This document shows positions 50,598-58,994 of a DNA stretch of 64,000 nt, piece by piece. This DNA comes from Bacteroidota bacterium (GTDB lineage Bacteria > Bacteroidota > Bacteroidia > Chitinophagales > Chitinophagaceae). The stretch lies in the NCBI GenBank assembly GCA_018267955.1, contig JAFDXL010000005.1, positions 372,001 through 436,000 on the forward strand, given 5' to 3'. Position numbers and translations under genes: made by a program. Below the pieces are notes generated by a model, which saw only the letters and a program-made list of their open reading frames with translations, did no database searches and was not told where the DNA came from. How positions within the stretch are numbered: position 1 is the stretch's first letter; each line of letters opens with the position of its first letter.

Positions 50598-50831
50598 TTA
50601 TAGCCCTTCCTGTCGTAGTTTTTTAGCTGACCTTATTGCACGGTAAATATTGTGTATGCTAAGTAACACAAACATGGCGAGAAAAGCTGCATTCCAGGGC
50701 TTATGGTTCTGCATGGAACGATAACTAATGTAGGTGAATAGAAACACACCTATGATACCGATGATAATGGTTAGCCTATTACCAAACTTTTTGAAATAAA
50801 CAGGATCAGATAGTTTCAGGAAGATGTTCAT
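50598..50831 (-). CDS. Small two-helix membrane protein (right copy)
   Basis: A 77-residue protein with two hydrophobic segments (L-T-I-I-I-G-I-I-G-V-F-L-F-T-Y-I and A-A-F-L-A-M-F-V-L-L-S-I) and a basic C terminus. I do not recognise it. The start ATG at 50829-50831 lies 17 bp after the stop of the DUF6089 gene on the same strand, so it is likely co-transcribed with it. An upstream in-frame ATG at 50867 overlaps the DUF6089 coding end and is less likely. It is the intact partner of the frame at 50266-50508. Confidence 0.6.
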   Translation of the reverse strand: MNIFLKLSDPVYFKKFGNRLTIIIGIIGVFLFTYISYRSMQNHKPWNAAFLAMFVLLSIHNIYRAIRSAKKLRQEGL

Positions 50832-50847
50832 AGCAGTTGGTGAGTTT

Positions 50848-51714
50848 TTAGTACATGAAATAGCCATCTTTTAAATAAGACGGGCATTTATATGTTTTGA
50901 ACTGGAAAGACAGGTTGAACACAAACATCATATATTGGTCTTTCGTAGCGCTATTGCCTCTTTGCTTGCCCGGGCGCCCCAATTTGCCCCCCCCGTTCTC
51001 GCCCGACCTGTCCTGCAACTGGTATGCAGCGCTGGCATTGCCGTTACCTGTATTTGCGTCAAATAATTTGCTGTCTACATAGGTGGTGCTTACATCATCG
51101 AGGTAATCCGTAAGTGTAAGCCTGTCGGTTATTTCAAATCCTACATTTACGCCCGGTACTACCCAGTATTTAACGCCTACACCAATCGGGAAGCAAACAT
51201 TGAAATTGCTGTATATCCTGCCGGCATAGCCTACATACTGGCCTTCAGTACCCAATGGTTTCAGGTTATACCTGTCGCCATTAAGATAAGTGTACGGGTT
51301 GAAGTAAAATGCACCGATACCACCTGTAAGGTATGGGGTAAAACGGCTGCCTAATTCCCCTGTTGTAAAGCGGAAGAAGTTAAACTCAGTCTGGAAAGCA
51401 ACTTCTATTACATCACTCCGGAAACTGAGGTTGCGTGTTTTATTGAATGTGTTGCTCGAAAAAGCGTCATCGTAGCCGATCTTGGCATAGTTGCCGGAGA
51501 AGCGTACTGCTATGTAGGGATTCAGATGGATGCGTGCAAAAATGCCACCCGCCGGGCGTACATACTGAAATCCATAGTTATCATTCAGATCGCCAAAATA
51601 CTGGGAACCGCCAATTGAAATGCCGTATTCTTCAGAGGTAAAAAAACTCTGAGCCTGCAGTTTACTACACGCTATACTGATAAGAATTATTGTCAGTCCT
51701 AAGAATTTCCTCAT
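50848..51714 (-). CDS. DUF6089 outer membrane beta-barrel protein
   Basis: A 288-residue protein with a signal peptide (I-S-I-A-C-S-K-L-Q-A-Q) and an outer membrane barrel pattern: E-Y-G-I-S-I-G-G-S-Q-Y-F-G-D-L-N-D, then P-A-G-G-I-F-A-R, T-P-Y-L-T-G-G-I-G-A-F-Y-F-N-P, and a long loop (S-G-E-N-G-G-G-K-L) before the last strand. This is typical of the Bacteroidota DUF6089 family. It follows nadK on the same strand after 58 bp, so nadK and this gene are probably co-transcribed. Its last codons are duplicated in the left unit of the tandem duplication at 50259-50901. Confidence 0.85.
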   Translation of the reverse strand: MRKFLGLTIILISIACSKLQAQSFFTSEEYGISIGGSQYFGDLNDNYGFQYVRPAGGIFARIHLNPYIAVRFSGNYAKIGYDDAFSSNTFNKTRNLSFRSDVIEVAFQTEFNFFRFTTGELGSRFTPYLTGGIGAFYFNPYTYLNGDRYNLKPLGTEGQYVGYAGRIYSNFNVCFPIGVGVKYWVVPGVNVGFEITDRLTLTDYLDDVSTTYVDSKLFDANTGNGNASAAYQLQDRSGENGGGKLGRPGKQRGNSATKDQYMMFVFNLSFQFKTYKCPSYLKDGYFMY

Positions 51715-51772
51715 GTTCGGCTCCCGATAATGTATAACTACAAATGTAACGGTTTATTGTGTGCACAGGTAG

Positions 51773-52651
51773 CTAATTGCGCCTGTCTACACCCCAATAC
51801 AGTTTTTGACGAATGGTTTTCAGGAAATTATGCTCATCTGGGCGCACCAGGGATATGGTAAAAGCTTCCTTTTTCACAGCTATCTGTACATTGCTGGTAA
51901 TGATCTCCGTACGGCTATCCAGTGTACACAAGAACTGCTCTGTTCGGCCTTCCACCTCGAAAGAGATCACATTATCATCGGGTACTACTACAGGCCTTGT
52001 ATTCAGGTTGTGCGGAGAAACCGGTGTGATAATGAAACTGGACGTTTGCGGAAATACTACCGGGCCACCACAGCTCAAGGAATAGCCGGTGGAGCCCGTA
52101 GGTGTAGCCACGATCAGTCCATCTGCCCAATAAGTATTCAGAAATTCGCCGTTCAGATAGGTATGTATCTTGATCATGGAGGAAGAATCCTTCCTGTGCA
52201 GCGTAAATTCATTGAGCGCGTAGGGCGCACCGTCAAACAATGGTATGCTGGAATCGAGGTGTATCAGGCTCCGTTTTTCCAAAGTGTAAGACCCGCGTAC
52301 CAGGGATATGATCGCATCTTCCACTTCTTCTTCGGGTATGGCAGCAAGGAAGCCCAGCCGCCCCAGGTTGATGCCAATTAATGGTATATTGGTATTACCC
52401 ACGAAACAAACCGTATCGAGCAAGGTACCATCGCCACCCAAGCTAAAGAGCATGTCCGTATTCAGCGGCAGGTCCTGACGTCCTGTAAACACACGGGGCA
52501 TTGCCTTTAAAGTAATATACGGCTGTATGCGCTCATAAAACTCCTTAAAGAATATCAACTGGATACCATGCGTTTCCAGCATGGTGATGATATGCTGAAG
52601 CGTAGGAATATCCTGTTCTTCAAACGTTCTGTTATATATGGCAACCTGCAT
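51773..52651 (-). CDS. nadK: NAD kinase
   Basis: A 292-residue ATP-NAD kinase that makes NADP from NAD. The GGDGT motif (residues 72-76, Asp74 catalytic) is in F-S-L-G-G-D-G-T-L-L-D-T; the second motif A-L-N-E-F-T-L-H-R and the G-S-T-G-Y-S-L-S-C-G-G-P region are present. It lies 9 bp after the BamA-like gene on the same strand and upstream of a DUF6089 gene. Confidence 0.95.
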   Translation of the reverse strand: MQVAIYNRTFEEQDIPTLQHIITMLETHGIQLIFFKEFYERIQPYITLKAMPRVFTGRQDLPLNTDMLFSLGGDGTLLDTVCFVGNTNIPLIGINLGRLGFLAAIPEEEVEDAIISLVRGSYTLEKRSLIHLDSSIPLFDGAPYALNEFTLHRKDSSSMIKIHTYLNGEFLNTYWADGLIVATPTGSTGYSLSCGGPVVFPQTSSFIITPVSPHNLNTRPVVVPDDNVISFEVEGRTEQFLCTLDSRTEIITSNVQIAVKKEAFTISLVRPDEHNFLKTIRQKLYWGVDRRN

Positions 52652-52660
52652 GTTCGCTGT

Positions 52661-54046
52661 TTATTCTGTGTCGAGGTGTAAAAATAGACCTTTTTGCTGC
52701 AGATGGTTGAACGAATACTCCAGCCTAAACTTAAACTCGTAAGAAGATACTACATCCACCCCTACACCATAACCTATTAAAGCCCGTTCATTCAGGAAAC
52801 TATTGCCCGGATATTTATAAGTGGCATAGCCCGCATCGACAAATATCTTGGGATACACCCGTATAGGTATCACCGACAGAAAGCTGATGGGCACATGCCT
52901 GATCTTTATGTTCAGCGCCTCAAATTTCAGATCGGCCCGGCCAATAGCATACTGGGAGCCATCTACCACATAATACTCATACCCCCGTACATATTCGCTG
53001 TTAGAGCCCAAAGCATTCCGGAAGTAATAAGGCACATCGTTAGGCGCGGTAAGCCTGCCACGGAATATACCGGCAACATACAGCCTGTTTGCCAGTTTCC
53101 TGAAATAGCCCAGCTCTGCATGTGCATAGGCCTGCCAGTTCATCCCTTTGAAACCCTGCCTGCCAACCAGGTGCCCCACCATTTTAAGGCCGGTAAGCGG
53201 GTAGTTCCAGTTATCAACCCCATTGTAGTCAAACCTGTAGGTCAATTCCAGTAACTCCAACCGCCTGCTTGCATTCTTAAAATAGTCGGGGTTAAGCTTT
53301 GTTATAGTATCATCTATTTTGAAATCGCGGAAACGGAGTTCAACTGTATGTTTGGTGGCATAGCCGGGACGATGTACATATTGCATAGCAGCCTCGAACT
53401 GCCGGATGATATAGTTACCCGGCTTACGCACGAAGAGCAATTTATTAGAGTCGGTGATGTAATAGATCTCCTCGTTCTTAGCCAGGAAGAAAGAAGCACC
53501 TATCCCATTTTTCTGTTGCTTATCGATGTATGGCCTGAAGTACTCTAAACCCAACTTTTGCGTATACCCTACCTGTACAGTAGCACTCAATTGCTCGAGA
53601 TTGCCGCGGAAATTACGGTGCTTCAGGTTGACCCCGGCGTTAAGGCGACGCAGGTTATGGTTCTTCTCATTCCACCAAACGTTGAAGTTGCGGTCAGCCA
53701 ATTTTAATGTCAGCTCCGGCAAAATAAAGAACTGCTCTTTCACGTCTATCTTCCAATCTATTTGCCCCGGCTTTAAAGTATCTGTTGTCACTATTACTTC
53801 AGAGAACAATGGGAGGTTCATCAACCTTTTCCGGTTTGTTTCCATCAGTTCTTCGTTATCGGCAGATGCTATTTTCTGCCCTTCCTTCACGCTCATTTCG
53901 CGCAACATCACCGTAGCGCGGGTACGTTTATTGCCTGAAAAATAGATCTTTCTCAGCACTACACTATCCTGCGTTTTCTGTGCCGCAGAACGGTACGTAC
54001 AAAAGCAGAATAAGAGTAACAAATATGTGCTGATCCCTGATTTCAT
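52661..54046 (-). CDS. BamA/TamA-family outer membrane protein with N-terminal POTRA domain
   Basis: A 461-residue outer membrane protein. After a signal peptide (S-T-Y-L-L-L-L-F-C-F-C-T-Y-R-S-A-A-Q) comes one POTRA-like domain (V-V-L-R-K-I-Y-F-S-G-N-K-R-T-R ... I-D-W-K-I-D-V-K-E-Q). The barrel that follows is short, with an F-V-D-A-G-Y-A-T strand near the end and a final Y-S-F-N-H-L-Q-Q. With one POTRA domain it is far smaller than BamA, so it is a paralogue in Omp85 style and not the main assembly factor. I use the ATG at 54046; TTG at 54061 would add five residues. Confidence 0.85.
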   Translation of the reverse strand: MKSGISTYLLLLFCFCTYRSAAQKTQDSVVLRKIYFSGNKRTRATVMLREMSVKEGQKIASADNEELMETNRKRLMNLPLFSEVIVTTDTLKPGQIDWKIDVKEQFFILPELTLKLADRNFNVWWNEKNHNLRRLNAGVNLKHRNFRGNLEQLSATVQVGYTQKLGLEYFRPYIDKQQKNGIGASFFLAKNEEIYYITDSNKLLFVRKPGNYIIRQFEAAMQYVHRPGYATKHTVELRFRDFKIDDTITKLNPDYFKNASRRLELLELTYRFDYNGVDNWNYPLTGLKMVGHLVGRQGFKGMNWQAYAHAELGYFRKLANRLYVAGIFRGRLTAPNDVPYYFRNALGSNSEYVRGYEYYVVDGSQYAIGRADLKFEALNIKIRHVPISFLSVIPIRVYPKIFVDAGYATYKYPGNSFLNERALIGYGVGVDVVSSYEFKFRLEYSFNHLQQKGLFLHLDTE

Positions 54047-54130
54047 CAATAACCGCTGCAAGATAATACGAACATGGCAAGCCTGCTACATTGCCACAGC
54101 TATTTACATAAACTGGCCTATCTTTAGGCT

Positions 54131-54469
54131 ATGCTTACTGTTTCCTTGCATGGCATTACCATTGTTGCGCCAATAGGTTTATACCCCGAAGAAAAGATAC
54201 ATCCCAATACATTTGAAGTAGATGTGGATGTAGAAGTACGAACAAATAAAGATAAGCCATGGCCCTTTGTTGACTATGCACAGATCAACGATATTGTAGT
54301 TAACGCTTTTACGCCAGATGTAGAATTGCTCGAAACGCTGGTAGCCAACATACATAATCATATCAAGACGCAAATAGCGGATGCTATGAAGGTGAAAGTA
54401 GCCGTAAGAAAGATGGCGCCACCATTGCAGAACAACGTGCGCTATTCGCAGGTGTGCTATGAGGGGTAG
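54131..54469 (+). CDS. folB: Dihydroneopterin aldolase
   Basis: A 112-residue tunnel-fold enzyme of folate synthesis. The pattern S-L-H-G-I-T-I-V-A-P-I-G-L-Y-P-E-E-K and the mid-region V-D-Y-A-Q-I-N-D-I-V match DHNA, and the length equals the usual ~115-120 residues. It splits dihydroneopterin to 6-hydroxymethyl-dihydropterin. No other folate gene is adjacent. It converges on the YrdB-type gene with 6 bp between stop codons. Confidence 0.9.
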   Translation: MLTVSLHGITIVAPIGLYPEEKIHPNTFEVDVDVEVRTNKDKPWPFVDYAQINDIVVNAFTPDVELLETLVANIHNHIKTQIADAMKVKVAVRKMAPPLQNNVRYSQVCYEG

Positions 54470-54475
54470 CCATCT

Positions 54476-54817
54476 CTACTGCCGCCACACATATAGCAAT
54501 AGCGTATTAACCAATACTACTATTGCGAAGATGAGCGACCAGCGTGTACTGCCGGCGAGGTATAACAGGTATGCAGCCAGACCGAATAACAGCAACTTTG
54601 CAATTGCCTTGAAAGGCTCTGCCAACGGCACTACTGCTTTGGGCGACAGGAATACACCCCAGGCAACAGCCACCAGCACAGGCAACCCGATACCAGCGAG
54701 TATCCGCAGGAACAAGCCCTGCTTCAACTGGAAGCCCCAGTAGCCGATAGCTACAAGCATAGCCAGCTCAATGAAGAAGGCCAGTGCAAGATTGAGCGTT
54801 TTGAGGGTTGCTAACAT
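54476..54817 (-). CDS. YrdB-like DUF2568 membrane protein
   Basis: A 113-residue protein with four hydrophobic segments. It opens L-A-T-L-K-T-L-N-L-A-L-A-F-F-I-E-L-A and contains L-A-G-I-G-L-P-V-L-V-A-V-A-W-G-V-F, a pattern of the YrdB/DUF2568 family of small membrane proteins with unknown role. It starts 23 bp from a PurL-terminator hairpin and lies between the convergent folB and purL genes. Confidence 0.8.
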   Translation of the reverse strand: MLATLKTLNLALAFFIELAMLVAIGYWGFQLKQGLFLRILAGIGLPVLVAVAWGVFLSPKAVVPLAEPFKAIAKLLLFGLAAYLLYLAGSTRWSLIFAIVVLVNTLLLYVWRQ

Positions 54818-54839
54818 ATTTAACTTATTGTAGAAACAG

Positions 54840-54861
54840 AAGGGCTGCGATTGCAGCCCTT
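54840..54861 (-). terminator. Terminator-like hairpin after purL
   Basis: Perfect 9-bp stem AAGGGCTGC/GCAGCCCTT with a 4-base loop, 5 bp beyond the purL stop. The T content after it on the minus strand is weak (TCTGTTTC). Confidence 0.6.
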
Positions 54862-54866
54862 GTTCA

Positions 54867-57077
54867 TTATGCGTTCAGCAGGTTTACTATTGCTGTATCG
54901 TATGCTTCTTTCCAGTCTTTGATATAGCCCCAATCTGCATTGTCGATGCGGATGTTGCCGTTCGATTTCACGGTACCAATTTTGCTATATGGATGGCTAC
55001 CCATTACGGCCTCGAAAGCGGCGATCTTATCTGCGCTCACACTTACTACTACACGGCTCTGCGCTTCACCATACAGGAAGGCATCTTTGCGGATATTGCT
55101 ATCGGTAGCTATTTCGAAGCCCATGTTCTTTTGCATAGCGCTTTCTACCAATGCTACAAACAGACCACCTTCTGCGGTATCGTGTGCAGAGTTTACCAGC
55201 TTTTCGCGTACTACTTTCAGTACCAGTTCCTGCAGGCGATATTCTTCTTCCATATCGAAATGCGGAGCAGGGCTATGTGTTACACCACATATTTGATGCA
55301 GGTATTCAGAACAGTTGATATCGTTGCGGTTCTCGCCGATCACATAGATCGCATCTCCGTCGTTCCTGAAGTACATAGTCATCTTCTGGCCCAGGTTATC
55401 CAGCACACCCACCATACCGATTGTTGGGGTAGGATATACGGGACCATCATCACTGCTCTGGTTGTAGAAGCTTACGTTACCACCGGTAACAGGTGTACCT
55501 AATTTAAGGCAGGCATCACCCATACCCTTCAACGCATGTACAAACTGGTAGTACACTTCTTTATTGTAAGGGTTACCGAAGTTGAGGCAGTTGGTAATAG
55601 CTACCGGAAGGCCACCGCTACATACAATATTACGGGCTGCTTCGCTCACAGCAATCATACCACCTTTATAAGGATCGGCAAACACGTAGCGGCTGTTACA
55701 ATCGGTAGTCATAGCGATACCTTTTGCAGAACCATGTACGCGTACTACCGCTGCATCACTCGGTTCATTGGTTTGTGTATTACCTGTACCCACCATGCTA
55801 TCGTACTGCTCGTACACCCAGCGCTTGGAAGCGATAGATGGTTGTTTGATCAGCTCCATGCCCACAGCCAGCAGATCACCCGGAACTGCAATGGTATCAG
55901 GATTGAAAGCATTGATCTGCGCAAAGTATTTAGGCTCTTCGTATTCGCGATCATACACCGGAGCACCACCACCCAGTACCAGGCTTTCTGCGGGCACATC
56001 AGCCACCAGTTCGCCATTCATATAGTACTTCAGGTTTTTGCTTTCCGTTACTTCCCCTATCTGCACGCAGTGGATATCCCATTTGTCGAATATCTTTTGA
56101 ACCTCAGCTTCATAGCCTTTCTTCACTACGATGAGCATACGCTCCTGGCTTTCGCTCAACAGCATTTCCCAGGCCTGCATGTTCTTCTGGCGTGTAGGTA
56201 CTTTATCCAGGTAGATGTTCATACCATGCTCACCTTTGGCGCTCATCTCGCTGCAAGAGCAAGTGATACCGGCAGCACCCATATCCTGCATACCAATTAC
56301 TGCGCCTGTAGGAATCACTTCGAGGCAGGCTTCCAATAATTTCTTCTCTTCGAACGGATCGCCCACCTGAACTGCAGGAAGGTCTTTAGCACTGTCTTCG
56401 CTGATATCTGCAGATGCAAAAGATGCACCGCCGATACCATCCTTACCAGTAGCAGCACCTACGATGAATACCGGGTTACCGGCACCATAAGAAGTAGCGG
56501 ACACTGTTTGACCGGCTTTAACGATACCTACGCTCATAGCATTTATCAGCGGATTGGTCTGGTAGCAGCTTTCGAAATATATTTCGCCCGCAACGGTAGG
56601 AACACCGAAGCAGTTACCATAATGTGCAATACCTTTTACCACACCTTTCAGCAACCATTTGGTCTTTGGATTATCGAGCTTACCGAAACGCAGTGAATTG
56701 AGCGAAGCGATAGGCCTTGCACCCATGGTGAAGATATCCCTGTGGATACCACCTACGCCGGTTGCGGCACCCTGGAACGGCTCGATAGCAGAAGGGTGAT
56801 TGTGAGATTCTATTTTGAATACGCAACCCAGGCCATCACCAATATCTACCAGCCCTGCGTTTTCTTCGCCGGCTTTTACCAGCAGGCGCTCACCGTCACG
56901 TGGCAGTTTTTTAAGATACTTAATGGAGTTTTTATAGCTGCAATGCTCGCTCCACATTACGGAGTACATAGCAGTTTCATTAAAATTGGGCGTGCGGCCA
57001 AGTATTTGCTTTATCTGCTCAAATTCTTCTTCGCGGAGGCCCAGTTTTACGGCCTGTTCAAGAGTTGCTTCCTGCAT
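54867..57077 (-). CDS. purL: Phosphoribosylformylglycinamidine synthase subunit PurL (short type)
   Basis: A 736-residue protein, the length of the small PurL that works with separate PurS and PurQ. It shows M-Y-S-V-M-W-S-E-H-C-S-Y-K-N-S, E-S-H-N-H-P-S-A-I-E-P and G-A-A-T-G-V-G-G-I-H-R-D near the N terminus, the middle G-M-Q-D-M-G-A-A-G-I-T-C-S-C-S-E-M and the C-terminal D-T-A-E-G-G-L-F-V-A-L-V-E. It makes FGAM in purine synthesis using ATP and ammonia from PurQ. The partner PurS is 36 kb away at 18705, and PurQ is not in the window. The gene has its own terminator-like hairpin. Confidence 0.96.
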   Translation of the reverse strand: MQEATLEQAVKLGLREEEFEQIKQILGRTPNFNETAMYSVMWSEHCSYKNSIKYLKKLPRDGERLLVKAGEENAGLVDIGDGLGCVFKIESHNHPSAIEPFQGAATGVGGIHRDIFTMGARPIASLNSLRFGKLDNPKTKWLLKGVVKGIAHYGNCFGVPTVAGEIYFESCYQTNPLINAMSVGIVKAGQTVSATSYGAGNPVFIVGAATGKDGIGGASFASADISEDSAKDLPAVQVGDPFEEKKLLEACLEVIPTGAVIGMQDMGAAGITCSCSEMSAKGEHGMNIYLDKVPTRQKNMQAWEMLLSESQERMLIVVKKGYEAEVQKIFDKWDIHCVQIGEVTESKNLKYYMNGELVADVPAESLVLGGGAPVYDREYEEPKYFAQINAFNPDTIAVPGDLLAVGMELIKQPSIASKRWVYEQYDSMVGTGNTQTNEPSDAAVVRVHGSAKGIAMTTDCNSRYVFADPYKGGMIAVSEAARNIVCSGGLPVAITNCLNFGNPYNKEVYYQFVHALKGMGDACLKLGTPVTGGNVSFYNQSSDDGPVYPTPTIGMVGVLDNLGQKMTMYFRNDGDAIYVIGENRNDINCSEYLHQICGVTHSPAPHFDMEEEYRLQELVLKVVREKLVNSAHDTAEGGLFVALVESAMQKNMGFEIATDSNIRKDAFLYGEAQSRVVVSVSADKIAAFEAVMGSHPYSKIGTVKSNGNIRIDNADWGYIKDWKEAYDTAIVNLLNA

Positions 57078-57219
57078 ATATTTTTAAGAAAGTGCAAAGG
57101 TAAGCTAAAACTAAAAAGTGGGTAATACCAATTCATCATACATGCAAAAAACAGATAAATGATAAAAATCCATCTTTGTTGTTATCATTTGCTAACAATG
57201 CTAACAGTAAAAAATAATA

Positions 57220-57726
57220 TCAGTCGCCATAGCGGGTACCCGTATCGCCAAAATGGAGCGCCTGCTTCCATTCTAGTTCCATAGCGTTATCGAGCCGTAT
57301 GGCATAGAGGAGATCGCGGATATTCACCGGAACTTTGACAACTGTCTTTTCGCCATCGGCATTAATAGTTTCTCTTTCAGAGAATATCTCGCCGCGGATG
57401 ATACGCGCCAGCACCATTCTTTTTTCCTCGGGATCGGTAATGCGGCCTTTGTATTGTTCCTTTAATTCGTCAATAGCCAACTGGCGGGCCTGCATTTGTC
57501 CTTTTTGAATGCATGCAGCGATTTCGGGATTGGCGAGCAGGCGGCTTGCACAGGTGCGGGCGGCATTGTTGGAACAGTCGGGATAAGCAGCCTGGTAAGC
57601 AAGGCGGCGGTTGCCATGGGCGATCATTTCGCTGATAAATACCTGGTGTTTTTTCTGCAGGGCAGGCTTTGCTGCAGACTCATTGCCGGACGGATCTCCG
57701 GCCGTAGTAATAATAATTCGTGACAT
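57220..57726 (-). CDS. Lone terminase small-subunit-like protein
   Basis: A 168-residue protein. Residues 25-75 have the pattern of the phage terminase small subunit HTH: K-H-Q-V-F-I-S-E-M, then R-R-L-A-Y-Q-A-A-Y-P-D-C-S-N-N-A-A-R-T and A-S-R-L-L-A-N-P-E-I-A-A-C-I. A helical region and a short basic stretch follow. No large terminase, portal, capsid or other phage gene is near. It may be a domesticated single gene with a role in DNA binding; I cannot say more. Its neighbours are purL (opposite end) and a PEBP-family gene that diverges. Confidence 0.75.
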   Translation of the reverse strand: MSRIIITTAGDPSGNESAAKPALQKKHQVFISEMIAHGNRRLAYQAAYPDCSNNAARTCASRLLANPEIAACIQKGQMQARQLAIDELKEQYKGRITDPEEKRMVLARIIRGEIFSERETINADGEKTVVKVPVNIRDLLYAIRLDNAMELEWKQALHFGDTGTRYGD

Positions 57727-57840
57727 GGTTTATAGTCATTTAAGGTTTATACTGCAAAGTTACGCAGGGTATATGGCACTGCCAAAAAACGGGTATGCTG
57801 GTCTAGTTTTTTAATCAGAACTTTAAACAAATAGTTTTTT

Positions 57841-58344
57841 ATGCGATCACTATTAATACTCAGCACCGGAATTATTGCAGCCGGTTTTGCCATCGCCGCC
57901 ACCGGTAGCGGCCTGGATGTAACCAGCCCTGTATTTAACAACAACGGGATGATACCGAAGAAATATTCCTGCGACGGGGATAATGTGAATCCGCCATTGA
58001 GCATTGACCATCTGCCGGTAGGCACTAAGACCGTGGCCCTGATCGTGCACGACCCGGACGCCCCTAAGAAGGGAGGGTTTACGCACTGGGTGATGTGGAA
58101 TATAAAACCGGGAATGCTGATCACAGAAAATTATAAAGATGCGGAACAGGGATTGAACGGATCGGGCAAGAAGGGCTATACCGGTATGTGCCCGCCATCC
58201 GGTACTCATCATTATCATTTTATGGCGTATGCATTGGATGTAAGCCTGAACATTGATAAACGCACTGATAAAAAATACCTGGAGAAAGCCATGAAGGGAC
58301 ATATACTGGCGCAGGGTGATTTGGTGGGGTTGTATAAGAAGTAG
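57841..58344 (+). CDS. PEBP-family protein (YbhB/YbcL type), exported
   Basis: A 167-residue protein with a short signal peptide (I-L-S-T-G-I-I-A-A-G-F-A-I-A-A). The PEBP core is visible: F-N-N-N-G-M-I-P-K-K-Y-S-C-D-G-D-N-V-N-P-P-L, then V-A-L-I-V-H-D-P-D-A-P and the H-W-V-M-W-N-I motif, with G-Y-T-G-M-C-P-P-S-G-T-H-H-Y-H-F. The D-P-D-A-P and G-x-H-x-Y parts line the ligand pocket of the family. The bacterial role is uncertain. The first copy of the hairpin repeat array lies 6 bp beyond its stop. Confidence 0.9.
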   Translation: MRSLLILSTGIIAAGFAIAATGSGLDVTSPVFNNNGMIPKKYSCDGDNVNPPLSIDHLPVGTKTVALIVHDPDAPKKGGFTHWVMWNIKPGMLITENYKDAEQGLNGSGKKGYTGMCPPSGTHHYHFMAYALDVSLNIDKRTDKKYLEKAMKGHILAQGDLVGLYKK

Positions 58345-58350
58345 GATCGT

Positions 58351-58597
58351 ATTGTTACTTAACACCACCTCCCCCTCGTACCTCGGGTACTCCTCCTATA
58401 AACAGGAGGAGAGATTTATTTTTGGGGGGGTGTTCTCTCATTGTGACACATAACCACCTCCCCCTCGTGCCTCGGGGTACTCCTCCTATGAACAGGAGGA
58501 GAGATTGGTTGTAGTATTCCTTACCCTCATTGTTACTTATAACCACCTCCCCCTCGTTGCACTCGGGGTACTCCTCCTATGAACAGGAGGAGAGATT
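58351..58597. repeat. Left array: three ~67-bp hairpin repeats
   Basis: Copies at 58351-58416, 58440-58506 and 58529-58597, spaced 89 bp apart. Each has the order ATTGTTAC...ACCACCTCCCCCTCG, then CTCGGG(G)TAC, then a hairpin CTCCTCCT/AGGAGGAG around a 6-base loop (ATAAAC or ATGAAC), and ends GAGATT. The spacers are 22-23 bp and are weakly alike. The last copy ends one base before the stop codon of the DUF559 gene. Confidence 0.92.
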
Positions 58598-58966
58598 TTA
58601 ATGGTTTTCAAAACATAACTGGATTTGGTATAGTACCTGGTTGATATTATTTAATACATCATTGTTTGGGAAACGAAGCACTTTATAGCCAAGTTCGTGA
58701 AGCCGGGTATCACGTTCTTTATCGTTGATTATATTCATTGGGGCTTGATGTATTTCTCCATCGAGTTCTATGATGAGTTTTTCGGAGGAGCAATAAAAAT
58801 CGACGATATAATTTTCGATGCTGTGCTGGCGACTGAATTTATGATTAGCTAGCTTTTTATTTTTCAGATAGTTCCACAGGGCTGCCTCTGCCGGTGTGGC
58901 GTTGTTGCGCAGTTCTTTTCGGATTTCTTTAAGGTGGCGGGCGTTGTGTATCCAGTCGTGGGACAT
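58598..58966 (-). CDS. DUF559 endonuclease-domain protein embedded in the repeat array
   Basis: A 122-residue protein of the DUF559 family, related in fold to very-short-patch-repair (Vsr) endonucleases. The pattern is clear: A-T-P-A-E-A-A-L-W-N-Y-L-K-N-K, then F-S-R-Q-H-S-I-E-N-Y-I-V-D-F-Y-C (Asp56), then L-I-I-E-L-D-G-E-I-H (Glu67, Asp69, His73). These acidic residues are the expected PD-(D/E)XK-like metal site. The gene lies between copies 3 and 4 of a five-copy repeat and accounts for nearly all the extra length between them. The role is unknown. Confidence 0.88.
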   Translation of the reverse strand: MSHDWIHNARHLKEIRKELRNNATPAEAALWNYLKNKKLANHKFSRQHSIENYIVDFYCSSEKLIIELDGEIHQAPMNIINDKERDTRLHELGYKVLRFPNNDVLNNINQVLYQIQLCFENH

Positions 58967-58994
58967 GAAATGAAGATAGCAATTAGTTTCTCTT

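Larger units (their letters stand above)
50259..50901. repeat. Tandem duplication of ~320 bp (small membrane gene + 3' end of a DUF6089 gene)
   Basis: Both units begin with the same TTACGTTTTA (50259-50268 and 50579-50588). Each carries a small minus-strand membrane protein frame followed by a copy of the 3' end of the DUF6089 gene. The block 50459-50577 matches 50782-50901 at about 95 percent with one short indel, while the parts to the left of each block are diverged. In the left unit only the last 17 codons of the DUF6089 gene remain, ending C-P-S-Y-L-K-D-G-Y-F-M-Y and a stop. Confidence 0.85.

Noticed and set aside
55536-56339. Plus-strand open frame of 267 codons inside purL
   Set aside because: It is antisense to a complete PurL; long shadows are expected opposite well-biased codons.
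58355-58546. Minus-strand open frame of 63 codons over the left repeat array
   Set aside because: It is a translation of the hairpin repeats (the product repeats S-L-L-L-F-I-G-G-V-P twice). It changes frame between copies and has no independent coding signal.
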